Assembly (NCBI RefSeq): GCF_003477885.1
Contig: NZ_QUEE01000018.1
Span: forward strand, 1-39,001
Length of the DNA stretch: 39,001 bases
Direction: 5' to 3'
Source of the DNA: Lachnotalea sp. AF33-28
Lineage (GTDB): Bacteria; Bacillota; Clostridia; Lachnospirales; Lachnospiraceae
Position 1 is the stretch's first letter. Each line of letters opens with the position of its first letter. The notes below the pieces were generated by a model, which saw only the letters and a list, made by a program, of their open reading frames with translations, made no database searches and was not told the DNA's origin. The position numbers and the translations under genes are program-made. Positions 13,205-20,731 of the stretch are shown here, in pieces.

Positions 13205-15319
13205 TCAGCGCTTCTGAATGAATTCCATCAGCTCTTCAAACGGAATTGGACGGCTGTAGAAGTATCCCTGGAAGAGATCACAGCCCAGCCGGTGAAGAAT
13301 TTCCATCTGTTCCTCTGTCTCCACCTGCTCCCCCAGGACCTCAAAGCTAAGTGAACGGGAGAGATAGAGGATGGAAGAGACGATATCGCGGCTGCGGCTG
13401 TTGCCTGCTATATCCCTTACCAGGGCGCCGTCCAGTTTCACCAGATCAAACTGGCTCTTTTGCATGTGCATCATAGAACTGTGTCCCATGCCGAAATCAT
13501 CGATGATGATGCTGATATGATGCGCCCGTACTTTTTCCAGCAGTTTTTCGGTGGACGGGGTGATGTTAAACATCGCCTGCTCGGTGATCTCCAGCCCCAG
13601 ACGGCTCTGCGCATAGGGGTAGTTGGACAGCTCTTTTAAGATTCTGTCGATGTTGGAGGGCGAGGAAAACTGCTCGGGTGTGAGGTTAAAGGACACCGTG
13701 AAATCATCGTCCGTAACCGCTGCCAGCCGGCTGATATCCGCACAGGTCTGCTGGATGATATAGGAATCCAGTTCGTCCATCAGACCCGCTTCCGTAGCCA
13801 GTGCAATCACAAGGGGAGGATACAGGAAGCCTTCCGCATCATCAATTTTCCAGCGCAGCAGCGCTTCTGCACCGGCGACTGTCCTGTCGTAGCGGACCTG
13901 AGGCTGATAATACAGCTGGAGCTTATGTTCCTGTATGGCTTTCTGCAGCTCATTGACCAGCGCGCGGGCCGTCTGACCGAGGCGGCCGTCATGGGCGGTG
14001 AGCGCGGGCGGCCTCCCGCGATTTTCTGCCTCCTGTACCAGAGCGGTCAGCCTGGCGATAGAAGCGGCGGTCTGCTTTTTCTGAAGAACCTGTGCCAGAT
14101 GCACAAAGGGAAGATAGACGCAGGTGCCCAAAGCTAAATTAAAGAGCTGGAGCAGGCTGCCGGCGGCCGAACCGGTTGCCGTATATCCGCTTAAGAAGAT
14201 CGGTGTTGTCCATTCAACAGAATGAATAGCACACGGTACCAGGCCGGCGGCGGTCGCCAGGTAGCTGACCAGTGTCAGCAGCAGGGGCGTTGCCAAAAAC
14301 GGGATAAAATAGACCGGATGGAACACCACCGGTATCCCGAACATCAGCAGTTCATTGATATTGAACAGAGCCGGCAGAATGGCAGCCTTTGTGAGGCTGC
14401 GCACATTATCCCTTCTGTCACCGATCAGGATGGCCAAAACCAGGCAGAGCAGAGAACCGCAGCCGCCAAACAGGACAAACGCATCAAAAAACGTTTTGCT
14501 GATGATACCGTCCGGAATGCCTCCGGCAAGCAGAACCTGCATGTTGGCGGCAACTGTGGGCTCAAAGATATTATGTGCCACGCCGTCTAACACATTGCTG
14601 CCATGGATGCCAAAAAACCACATAAAATGCATATCAAATATGAAAAAAAGACCGTTAAACAATGTCGGACCTTTTTTCAGAAACAGGTATTCTGTAAAAG
14701 CGGTGAGTGCGGTTTGCAGATCCATGCCGCCTAACGCCAGGGTGATCAGTCTGTTAATGACTGCGAAAACAGAGACGGTAGCTATGGCCGGAAGTACATT
14801 GGCGAGCATGTTTTCGATCAGTATATCGTTTCCTCCCGCATATCTTGTGTGACGCCGGGTGAAAAAACGGTACAGCATATGAAACAGCGCGGGCGAGATC
14901 TGTGAGATAAGGATGGCATAGAACATCCAGGTGCTCTGAAACACATTTCCTGTAAGTTCGAAATCAGGCCCCATGGTAAATGCAATATAGGAGCACAGGC
15001 TGACTAACAGGGTGACGCCCTGATTCAGGCCGCTCTTATTCCGGGCATAGCTGTAGCTGACCGCCAGGAGAATGATCAGCGATATGATTCCGAGAGTGGA
15101 GTTTTGCACTATGTTCAGCAGGTTGGCAAATACGGCACCCGCCTTCGTTGTAAGCAGCTCCTGATAGGCAGGAATCGGGATGCTTTTTAAAAGCAGAGCA
15201 GTGGAACCTGCCATAACAGCGGGAATGGTCAGCACCATTCCGTTGCGTATTGAAAGAAGCAGAGAATTCTCTTCAGTTTTTTCGTAAAAAGTCCGGCACC
15301 AGGTAATGAATCTGTTCAT
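13205..15319 (-). CDS. PTS EIIC-like membrane domain fused to EAL phosphodiesterase
   Basis: The 704-residue protein starts at ATG 15319 (GGAGG 5 nt upstream; an extension to 15397 lacks a site). Residues ~1-420 form a multi-helix domain resembling the cellobiose/lactose-type EIIC permease, with HFMWFFGIHGSN and NINELLMFGIPVVFHP. No EIIA or EIIB phosphorylation domain is present. Residues ~455-700 are an EAL domain with EALLRW, the NLTPEQF Asn, ITEQ Glu, IIDDFG Asp pair, KLDG Lys, GEQVE Glu and FQGY Gln. All the usual metal and catalytic positions look intact, so c-di-GMP hydrolysis is expected. The permease domain probably senses or transports a sugar. Divergent from a second EAL gene. Confidence 0.9.
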   Translation of the reverse strand: MNRFITWCRTFYEKTEENSLLLSIRNGMVLTIPAVMAGSTALLLKSIPIPAYQELLTTKAGAVFANLLNIVQNSTLGIISLIILLAVSYSYARNKSGLNQGVTLLVSLCSYIAFTMGPDFELTGNVFQSTWMFYAILISQISPALFHMLYRFFTRRHTRYAGGNDILIENMLANVLPAIATVSVFAVINRLITLALGGMDLQTALTAFTEYLFLKKGPTLFNGLFFIFDMHFMWFFGIHGSNVLDGVAHNIFEPTVAANMQVLLAGGIPDGIISKTFFDAFVLFGGCGSLLCLVLAILIGDRRDNVRSLTKAAILPALFNINELLMFGIPVVFHPVYFIPFLATPLLLTLVSYLATAAGLVPCAIHSVEWTTPIFLSGYTATGSAAGSLLQLFNLALGTCVYLPFVHLAQVLQKKQTAASIARLTALVQEAENRGRPPALTAHDGRLGQTARALVNELQKAIQEHKLQLYYQPQVRYDRTVAGAEALLRWKIDDAEGFLYPPLVIALATEAGLMDELDSYIIQQTCADISRLAAVTDDDFTVSFNLTPEQFSSPSNIDRILKELSNYPYAQSRLGLEITEQAMFNITPSTEKLLEKVRAHHISIIIDDFGMGHSSMMHMQKSQFDLVKLDGALVRDIAGNSRSRDIVSSILYLSRSLSFEVLGEQVETEEQMEILHRLGCDLFQGYFYSRPIPFEELMEFIQKR

Positions 15320-15399
15320 AATCGCCTCCATACATATTTTATAGTATACTATGGAATCATCGAATAAGTAAAGCACAACAGGGTAAGCTAAGTCCATAA

Positions 15400-15458
15400 C
15401 AGTAACTAACGGCTGCGGAAAACGTTCCGCGCATGGCGGAGCAGTAACAACTAACGGC
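15400..15458. repeat. Paired CAGTAAC repeats around a hairpin
   Basis: CAGTAACTAACGGC (15400-15413) and CAGTAACAACTAACGGC (15442-15458) are imperfect direct repeats flanking the hairpin GCGGAA-AACG-TTCCGC (15415-15430). The CAGTAAC motif also ends the MITE-like element at 9513-9526, so this may be a decayed relative. It lies in the divergent interval between the two EAL genes. Confidence 0.45.
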
Positions 15459-15507
15459 GAAGCAGCAGTGCAGCATAATTGAAATGTTACGGACGGTGGG
15501 TGAGAAA

Positions 15508-16788
15508 ATGGATTTGGAACTGGATCCGGTGACGGGCGGAGGGCAGGAGGGCTGGCTGAAACAGAAATTTGAGGAAATCAGAGCGCGCGGCATAGAATGC
15601 GCGCTGGTCTGGGTGAATATAAAGCGTTTTCTGTATTACCGCTGCCGTTACGGCAAGGCAGGGTCGGATGAGATTTTAAAAACTGTGTATGACATCATAT
15701 GGGATACTCTAGAGGACGGGGAATGCGCGGCCAGAATTTATGCGGATAACTTCGTTCTGCTTCTTCGCTGTCATGGGCGCGAGGACGTGACTAAGCGCAT
15801 TGAACTGTTGGATTGGGCCGTCTATCGGCATCCAGATGACAGAATTCATAGGGATATTTTTCTTTCCATGGGTATCTATCCGGATGCGGGAAGAGTCGCG
15901 GATTATTATGAGGCTTCTATCCGGGCGGATCTGGCCAGACGGTGCTGTCCGCAGATCCGGCTTAGAAATTCCTCTTATGAGCTGTACGATCAGAAGGCAT
16001 GCCGGGACTTTCTGAAAAGCTATGAGATTGAACGAAAGACGGTCCGGGCACACAGGGACGGCAGGTTTTCATTTTATATTCAGCCCAAGGTGCGCCTGAG
16101 CGATCAGAAAGTTGCAGGGGCAGAGCTGCTGCTGCGCTGGATCGGGAAGGACGGAGCGCCGGCGGAAAATGATTTTATACCGGTGATCGATCAGAACGGT
16201 TATATGCGGGAGGTGGATTTGTGCCTGTTTGAGGATATGTGCCGCATGATGCAGCAGAGGCTTGAACAGGGGTTATTTATGGTACCGGTCAGCTTCAACC
16301 TGTCAGGGGCGTGTTATGAAACGGAGAATTTTATGGAGGCATATCTGGATATCTACAGGCAGTACCGCATCCCTGCCTCCTTTATTGAGTTTGAGCTGCT
16401 GGAAACCGGCTCCCTGTATGATACGGATCTTTTGATCCGTGCGGCCGGGCAGATCAAAAAGGCAGGTTTTGCCTGTCTTCTGGACGATTTTGGAAGCGGG
16501 TTTTCGACATTGGGAGTGCTGTCCCATATATCCGCTGACGGTCTGAAAATCGACCGGAGTTTTTTTAAACGGGGATTTCAGGAAAAAGACAGGTTGATTG
16601 TTAAAACCATAATAGATCTGGCGAAAGAACTGGGGATGAAGACAACAGCGGAAGGGATTGAATCAATGGAATACGCCGGATATCTGCGCAGCATTGGATG
16701 TGATATGGTACAGGGCTATTGCTACTATAGGCCGATGGCTCTGCAGGATTTTTTTCTGCTGCTGGATGGGGCAGCATGCAGCCGATGA
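15508..16788 (+). CDS. Degenerate GGDEF plus EAL domain protein
   Basis: The ~426-residue cytoplasmic protein begins MDLELDPVTGGGQEGW, the usual GGDEF entry motif. The GGDEF signature itself is replaced by YADNF, so cyclase activity is unlikely. Residues ~175-420 form an EAL domain with AELLLRW (ELL in place of EAL, Glu kept), SFNLSG, FELLE, LLDDFGSGFS, KIDRSF, TAEGIE and VQGY. Phosphodiesterase activity is likely. The ATG at 15508 follows a GGTGAG; the alternative ATG at 15484 has no ribosome site. It is divergent from the EIIC-EAL gene, so both probably answer to related signals. Confidence 0.88.
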   Translation: MDLELDPVTGGGQEGWLKQKFEEIRARGIECALVWVNIKRFLYYRCRYGKAGSDEILKTVYDIIWDTLEDGECAARIYADNFVLLLRCHGREDVTKRIELLDWAVYRHPDDRIHRDIFLSMGIYPDAGRVADYYEASIRADLARRCCPQIRLRNSSYELYDQKACRDFLKSYEIERKTVRAHRDGRFSFYIQPKVRLSDQKVAGAELLLRWIGKDGAPAENDFIPVIDQNGYMREVDLCLFEDMCRMMQQRLEQGLFMVPVSFNLSGACYETENFMEAYLDIYRQYRIPASFIEFELLETGSLYDTDLLIRAAGQIKKAGFACLLDDFGSGFSTLGVLSHISADGLKIDRSFFKRGFQEKDRLIVKTIIDLAKELGMKTTAEGIESMEYAGYLRSIGCDMVQGYCYYRPMALQDFFLLLDGAACSR

Positions 16789-16798
16789 AATGGAGTGT

Positions 16799-16936
16799 TT
16801 AATCCTTAAATAGAATAAATTTGTCCAATAGACCGTCTATAATCTTTTTCAAATATTCAATGGAGGACAGCAATTCGCTGTTTTCCTCCTTTAGCTTCAG
16901 GTTTTCTTCCTTGATTTGAATGAGTTCTTCGTTCAT
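16799..16936 (-). CDS. 45-residue coiled-coil protein
   Basis: A leftward ORF starts at ATG 16936 with GAGAGG 6 nt upstream. The peptide MNEELIQIKEENLKLKEENS continues as ELLSSIEYLKKIIDGLLDKF. It is one long amphipathic helix with Leu/Ile at heptad spacing, a leucine-zipper-like coiled coil. It overlaps no other gene; its 3' end is 10 nt from the convergent EAL gene. No family was recognised; a small protein-interaction partner or regulator is possible. Confidence 0.55.
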   Translation of the reverse strand: MNEELIQIKEENLKLKEENSELLSSIEYLKKIIDGLLDKFILFKD

Positions 16937-17213
16937 AATAACCTCTCGAATTTAAAAGCTTGTGCAACAAAATAAATTTATACTATTTATGAAAATTTGT
17001 CAATTAAATAAAATATTTTTTGCATAAAATTAACGACATAATTATGGTGAAAAGACGAAAAAGGGCAGCAAAATGCTGAAAAGTGGGCGTTTAATAAAGG
17101 GTTTTGTCGAATGGAGTCATAAAACGAATGTTCGTAAGTGAATAAATGGTAAAGAATTAAGAGACCATTATAATAAAGGTTTGATATCCAAACAAGAAAA
17201 AACCAACTTCTTT
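16937..17213. other. AT-rich intergenic region
   Basis: About 280 nt without a convincing ORF. The sequence is strongly AT-rich and contains small hairpins near the right end, such as AACTTC/GAAGTT at 17205-17230 overlapping the downstream promoter. It separates the coiled-coil gene and the GntR-type gene, which diverge. No other structure was identified. Confidence 0.5.
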
Positions 17214-17241
17214 TTGATTTATTTGGAAGTTATGCTATAAT
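17214..17241 (+). promoter_or_regulatory. Promoter of the double-HTH GntR regulator
   Basis: TTGATT (17214-17219) and TATAAT (17236-17241) are 16 nt apart. The inverted repeat AACTTC/GAAGTT surrounds the -35 element. Confidence 0.55.
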
Positions 17242-17299
17242 TTATTTACTCGAATTGATTATAAAAATCAGAGGAACATTGTATTAAGAGGTGGGACAA

Positions 17300-18805
17300 T
17301 TGGAGTGGGGCGTCGATCTATATGAGTATGTGTATGAACAGATTCAATACAGAATCTACAGTGGAGAATATCGCAGAGGAGACATGTTCCCGGCAATCTC
17401 TGAGCTGGTCAGCCGCTATAATATAGGAGCAAACACGATTAAGAAAGCATACCGTTCCCTGCAGGCAGAGGGGTTGGTATCCACCTTTGGAAAGGGTGGC
17501 ACGGTGGTGCAGACAGGCGCAGAGGAACTGTATCTGGCCCGGAGATACCACGGGTTTCTTGCAGAGCATTCCGATCTGATCTTTGAGATAGTGTCTTTGG
17601 CTCATCATTTCATACCGGCCGCTGCTGTGCTGGGGTCCAGAAGAGCCTCCGGGGAAGATCTTTCAGAGTTGGCCGAATTGTTAAGAATTGCTCGGGAAAA
17701 TGAAAATCCGTTTCAGACGGTGAATGCTCTGGAACGTTTTACGGAGCGAATGTTTCAGCCGCTTCAGAACGAACTTTTGAAGTATTATAGCAAAACAATT
17801 TCCAGCATCCTTAAAATCATCGACCCATATGTCATAGAGCGCGGATGCTTTATTCCGGAGCTGAAGGACAGGGTTATGCGGTTATATCAGGATATATATA
17901 CAGGGTTTGCAACAGGGGATGAAGAACATCTGTACTGCCTGCTGTTTCAATTTTATGGGATGCTTAAAGAGCGGCTTGAACCGCTGATGGCGAATCTGCC
18001 GGTAAAGGCGGAACAGCAGAGGGAATATCAGTGGCTTCCTGACAGCCGGATGACCAAACAATACCAGATGGTGGCATTCGATCTGATCAGCAGAATTTCG
18101 GAAGGCAGCATCCTGTGCGGTGAGTATCTGCCGCCGGAGGGAGAATTGCAGAAATATTATCAAACATCGCTGACGACAGTAAGGAAAGCTCTGGAGATTC
18201 TGCAGTTATTAAATATTGTGGATAAACAAAACGGCAGGGGCTCTGTCGTAAAGCCTCTGGTGATGCCCAGAGGGAAGAAAAAATATCAGTCAGAAGCTGA
18301 TAAATATTTGCAGAACCGCTTTTTTGAAGCGGAACAGATGCTTCTCATCATAGCGGAATACGCCGCGCAGCTGGCTGCTCCCGTCATAACGGACGGGGAT
18401 ATCAGCCGGATTTCTGCTAAAATGAATCAGCTTAAGGGCGTCAGCGAGGGACTGCGCTACATACCAGCTATGGAACTTACCAGCCTGATTGCCGACAGAT
18501 GTCCGATCAAAGCGGTTCATACAATGCTATGCTGCCTGAAGATTTTTTTTTATCTCAATCTTCGCCTGGATAAAATCAATCAGCCTGTTTATAACCGCTT
18601 TACGGCTCTAAGTTATGAGGGTACACACAATGCTCTGCAACTATTAGTCTGTGGAGAATACCGCCGTTTCAGCAGAGCTTATGCCGAACTGATGCGGGAT
18701 TTGGCGCTTAATCTTAAGGAAATCTATGACACGGAGCTGTTGTTAGAGCTCATGCCGGAAGGCGGATTTTGCGGCGCGGCAGTCTGCCAGGCCCCGGTTT
18801 TATAG
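17300..18805 (+). CDS. GntR-type regulator with two winged-helix domains
   Basis: The ~501-residue protein carries a first GntR winged helix at ~5-70 (YRRGDMFPAISELVSRYNIG, then TIKKAYRSLQAEGLVSTFGK). A helical region is followed by a second, less conserved GntR-like winged helix at ~250-320 (LPPEGELQKYYQTSLTTVRK, then ALEILQLLNIV and NGRGSVV). The C-terminal part is helical. Two DNA-binding domains in one chain are unusual for GntR. TTG at 17300 follows AGAGGTGGG by 5-6 nt and is preferred over GTG at 17291. The last 82 nt overlap the convergent AraC gene. Targets are unknown. Confidence 0.75.
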   Translation: MEWGVDLYEYVYEQIQYRIYSGEYRRGDMFPAISELVSRYNIGANTIKKAYRSLQAEGLVSTFGKGGTVVQTGAEELYLARRYHGFLAEHSDLIFEIVSLAHHFIPAAAVLGSRRASGEDLSELAELLRIARENENPFQTVNALERFTERMFQPLQNELLKYYSKTISSILKIIDPYVIERGCFIPELKDRVMRLYQDIYTGFATGDEEHLYCLLFQFYGMLKERLEPLMANLPVKAEQQREYQWLPDSRMTKQYQMVAFDLISRISEGSILCGEYLPPEGELQKYYQTSLTTVRKALEILQLLNIVDKQNGRGSVVKPLVMPRGKKKYQSEADKYLQNRFFEAEQMLLIIAEYAAQLAAPVITDGDISRISAKMNQLKGVSEGLRYIPAMELTSLIADRCPIKAVHTMLCCLKIFFYLNLRLDKINQPVYNRFTALSYEGTHNALQLLVCGEYRRFSRAYAELMRDLALNLKEIYDTELLLELMPEGGFCGAAVCQAPVL

Positions 18806-19524
18806 TTGAGATCCCGATATTTCTTCGGTGAGATTTTACAGCTTTTTTTGAATGCGCTGATAAAATGGCTCTGTGAACAAAAACCGAGGTACTGGCTGAT
18901 ATCAGATATGGAGAAGTCTGAAAAACGCAGCAGGTTTTTAGCTTCTTCGATCTTTTTACAGAGGATGGTTTCTTTAATGGTATGACCTGTTTCACGGCGG
19001 AATTTTGCAGAGAGATAATTCGGAGAAAGTCCGGTAAGCTCCGCCAGAGCTTTGACGGTCAGCCGGCTGTGATTATGGCTGTATATGTAGTCAAGGCACA
19101 TTGCTGTCTCCCGGGAGAGGGATGAGGTCCTTCCGGCATTCTGTATCTTGTGCATGAAGTCGGTGATCATGGGGATGTACAGGCCGGCAATCAGCTGCGT
19201 GCTTTTGAGCCTGTCCATTTTCTGGATGTAGCAGTCGCTTAAGTTGTAGGCAATCTGCTCTTCCACGCCGGCTTCCACCGCCATGCGGGTGATCAGGGTG
19301 ATCAGAGCCACAAAGTTATAGCGGGACTGCTGCAGCGCGCTCTGTGACATGGTGCCGACCTCTTCTGTGGGGACGATAGGAAGATAATCCCGGACTTTAT
19401 CAGGATCTCCGTATCGGATATTATATAGAAGGGTCTGCTCGCGTTCGTAATAGCTTAAAGCGTTGTGATGGCATTCCTGATCTTCGAAGACTGTTTTGGT
19501 TATGGCTTTTTCAATGGGTTCCAT
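18724..19524 (-). CDS. AraC-family transcriptional regulator
   Basis: The 266-residue protein has a helical N-terminal region without a clear cupin. The C-terminal AraC domain (~140-240) has a first HTH in LTVKALAELTGLSPNYLSAK and a second region FSISDISQYLGFCSQSHFIS ending in the SPKKYRD motif. The last ~28 residues (polar, Pro/Ser-rich) are encoded opposite the 3' end of the double-HTH regulator, an 82-nt tail-to-tail overlap. The start lies in a normal context. The N-terminal half resembles the YesN-like regulators common in Firmicutes. Confidence 0.88.
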   Translation of the reverse strand: MEPIEKAITKTVFEDQECHHNALSYYEREQTLLYNIRYGDPDKVRDYLPIVPTEEVGTMSQSALQQSRYNFVALITLITRMAVEAGVEEQIAYNLSDCYIQKMDRLKSTQLIAGLYIPMITDFMHKIQNAGRTSSLSRETAMCLDYIYSHNHSRLTVKALAELTGLSPNYLSAKFRRETGHTIKETILCKKIEEAKNLLRFSDFSISDISQYLGFCSQSHFISAFKKSCKISPKKYRDLNYKTGAWQTAAPQNPPSGMSSNNSSVS

Positions 19525-19619
19525 GGCTCCTCCCTGAACCGTTTTTTCTAAGGGGAGTATAACATAAACGGACCTGTTTTGCCTAAGGTTTTTGTTTTTT
19601 ATTTGAGAGGAGGGGCGGA

Positions 19620-20483
19620 ATGCATTTTGTTGATGCTAAGGGAATACTGTCAGCTAAAAACGGCATGAATATCTATAGGGGATGCACGCATGGATGCATT
19701 TACTGCGACAGCCGCAGTTCCTGCTATCAGATGAAGCATCCGTTTGAAGACATCGAGGTCAAGCGGAATGCGCCGGAACTTTTAGAGATCGCTTTGAGGC
19801 GCAAACGCAGCAAATGCATGATCGGCACAGGGGCGATGTGTGATCCGTATATGCACTGTGAGAAGGAGCTGGGGCTTACCGGTCAGTGCCTGAAGATTAT
19901 CAGCCGCTATGGCTTCGGCCTTGCAATACAGACCAAATCAGACATGATTCTGCGAGACCTGGATCTGCTGAAATGCATCCACGAAGAGTCTAAATGCGTT
20001 GTTCAGATGACGCTTACGACTTATAACGAATCACTGTGTAAAATCCTGGAACCCAATGTCTGCACTACGAAACGGCGGTATGAGGTTCTGAAAATCATGC
20101 AGAAGCATACTATTCCGACAGTGGTATGGTTTTCGCCGGTGCTGCCCTTTATCAACGACACAGAGGAAAACCTTAGGGGAATTTTAAATTATTGTTTTGA
20201 CGCAGGGGTGAAGGGCATCCTGTGCTTCGGTATTGGAACCACGATGCGGGACGGAGACCGGGAATATTTCTACGCAGCGTTAGACCGCCATTTTCCCGGT
20301 TTGAAACAGAAGTATATAAAACGGTACGGCTATGCCTATGAGTGTTTCAGTGACCGCAGCGGGGAGCTGATGAAACTGTTTCATTCGGAATGTGAAGCGC
20401 ATGGTGTTATGCATGACGTGGAGCAGATTTTTAGATATATGCATGAGTATGAACAGAAGGACGGGCAGCTTTGTCTGTTCTGA
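19620..20483 (+). CDS. SPL-like radical SAM protein
   Basis: The 287-residue protein has the radical SAM cluster motif CTHGCIYC (residues ~22-29) just after a short N-terminus (NGMNIYRG). An SPL-type block CMIGTGAMCDPYMHCEKELG follows, then QTKSDMILRDLDLL. The layout matches the SplB-related family (COG1533) rather than true spore photoproduct lyase, which is longer. It should bind a 4Fe-4S cluster and cleave S-adenosylmethionine; the substrate is unknown. GAGGAGGGG precedes the ATG. The AraC gene upstream is divergent. Confidence 0.88.
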   Translation: MHFVDAKGILSAKNGMNIYRGCTHGCIYCDSRSSCYQMKHPFEDIEVKRNAPELLEIALRRKRSKCMIGTGAMCDPYMHCEKELGLTGQCLKIISRYGFGLAIQTKSDMILRDLDLLKCIHEESKCVVQMTLTTYNESLCKILEPNVCTTKRRYEVLKIMQKHTIPTVVWFSPVLPFINDTEENLRGILNYCFDAGVKGILCFGIGTTMRDGDREYFYAALDRHFPGLKQKYIKRYGYAYECFSDRSGELMKLFHSECEAHGVMHDVEQIFRYMHEYEQKDGQLCLF

Positions 20484-20492
20484 TGTCCTTAA

Positions 20493-20518
20493 GCGACTGC
20501 TTTTGTAAAAGTAGTTGC
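20493..20518 (+). terminator. Hairpin after the radical SAM gene
   Basis: GCGACTGCTTTT pairs with AAAAGTAGTTGC (two G-U pairs) over 12 bp with a tiny loop. No T run follows. It overlaps the -35 of the next promoter, so it may be a terminator or an operator. Confidence 0.45.
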
Positions 20519-20542
20519 CATAAATATGTGAAATGATATAAT
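20515..20542 (+). promoter_or_regulatory. Promoter of the purine-degradation operon
   Basis: TTGCCA (20515-20520), a 16-nt spacer and TATAAT (20537-20542). The predicted start near 20549 places the riboswitch about 40 nt into the transcript. Confidence 0.7.
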
Positions 20543-20585
20543 AAAAGTGGAATAGAAATTTGGTAATATTGAATAAAATTATAAG

Positions 20586-20696
20586 AACTTATATATGTCC
20601 ATAATTGGTTGGACGTTTCTACAAACTACCGTAATAGTTGTCTATAAGTTCACCTTGACGGGAGGTGGCTTTGACTTTTGCGGTGGTTATTTTTTT
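20586..20696 (+). promoter_or_regulatory. Purine-family riboswitch with antitermination platform
   Basis: P1 is AACTTATA (20586-20593) with TATAAGTT (20643-20650). P2 is GTCCA/TGGAC with loop TAATTGGT, J2/3 is GTTTCTAC, P3 is AACTA/TAGTT, and L3 is CCGTAA. The GG of L2 can pair with the CC of L3. The ligand-reading base equivalent to position 74 is C (20642), implying guanine-like purines. The base equivalent to 73 reads U rather than the usual A by my alignment. The entire P3 (20624-20639) is complementary at 15 of 16 positions to 20673-20688, which precedes a T run (20690-20696). Terminator and aptamer are therefore exclusive and ligand should turn expression ON. Confidence 0.88.
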
Positions 20697-20731
20697 AAAC
20701 GGTGAACGGAATTAAGAAAGGAGGTATGGGT

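Noticed and set aside
15508..16010. Active GGDEF diguanylate cyclase
   Set aside because: The GGDEF signature is replaced by YADNF and nearby substrate-binding residues are not evident; only the fold remains.
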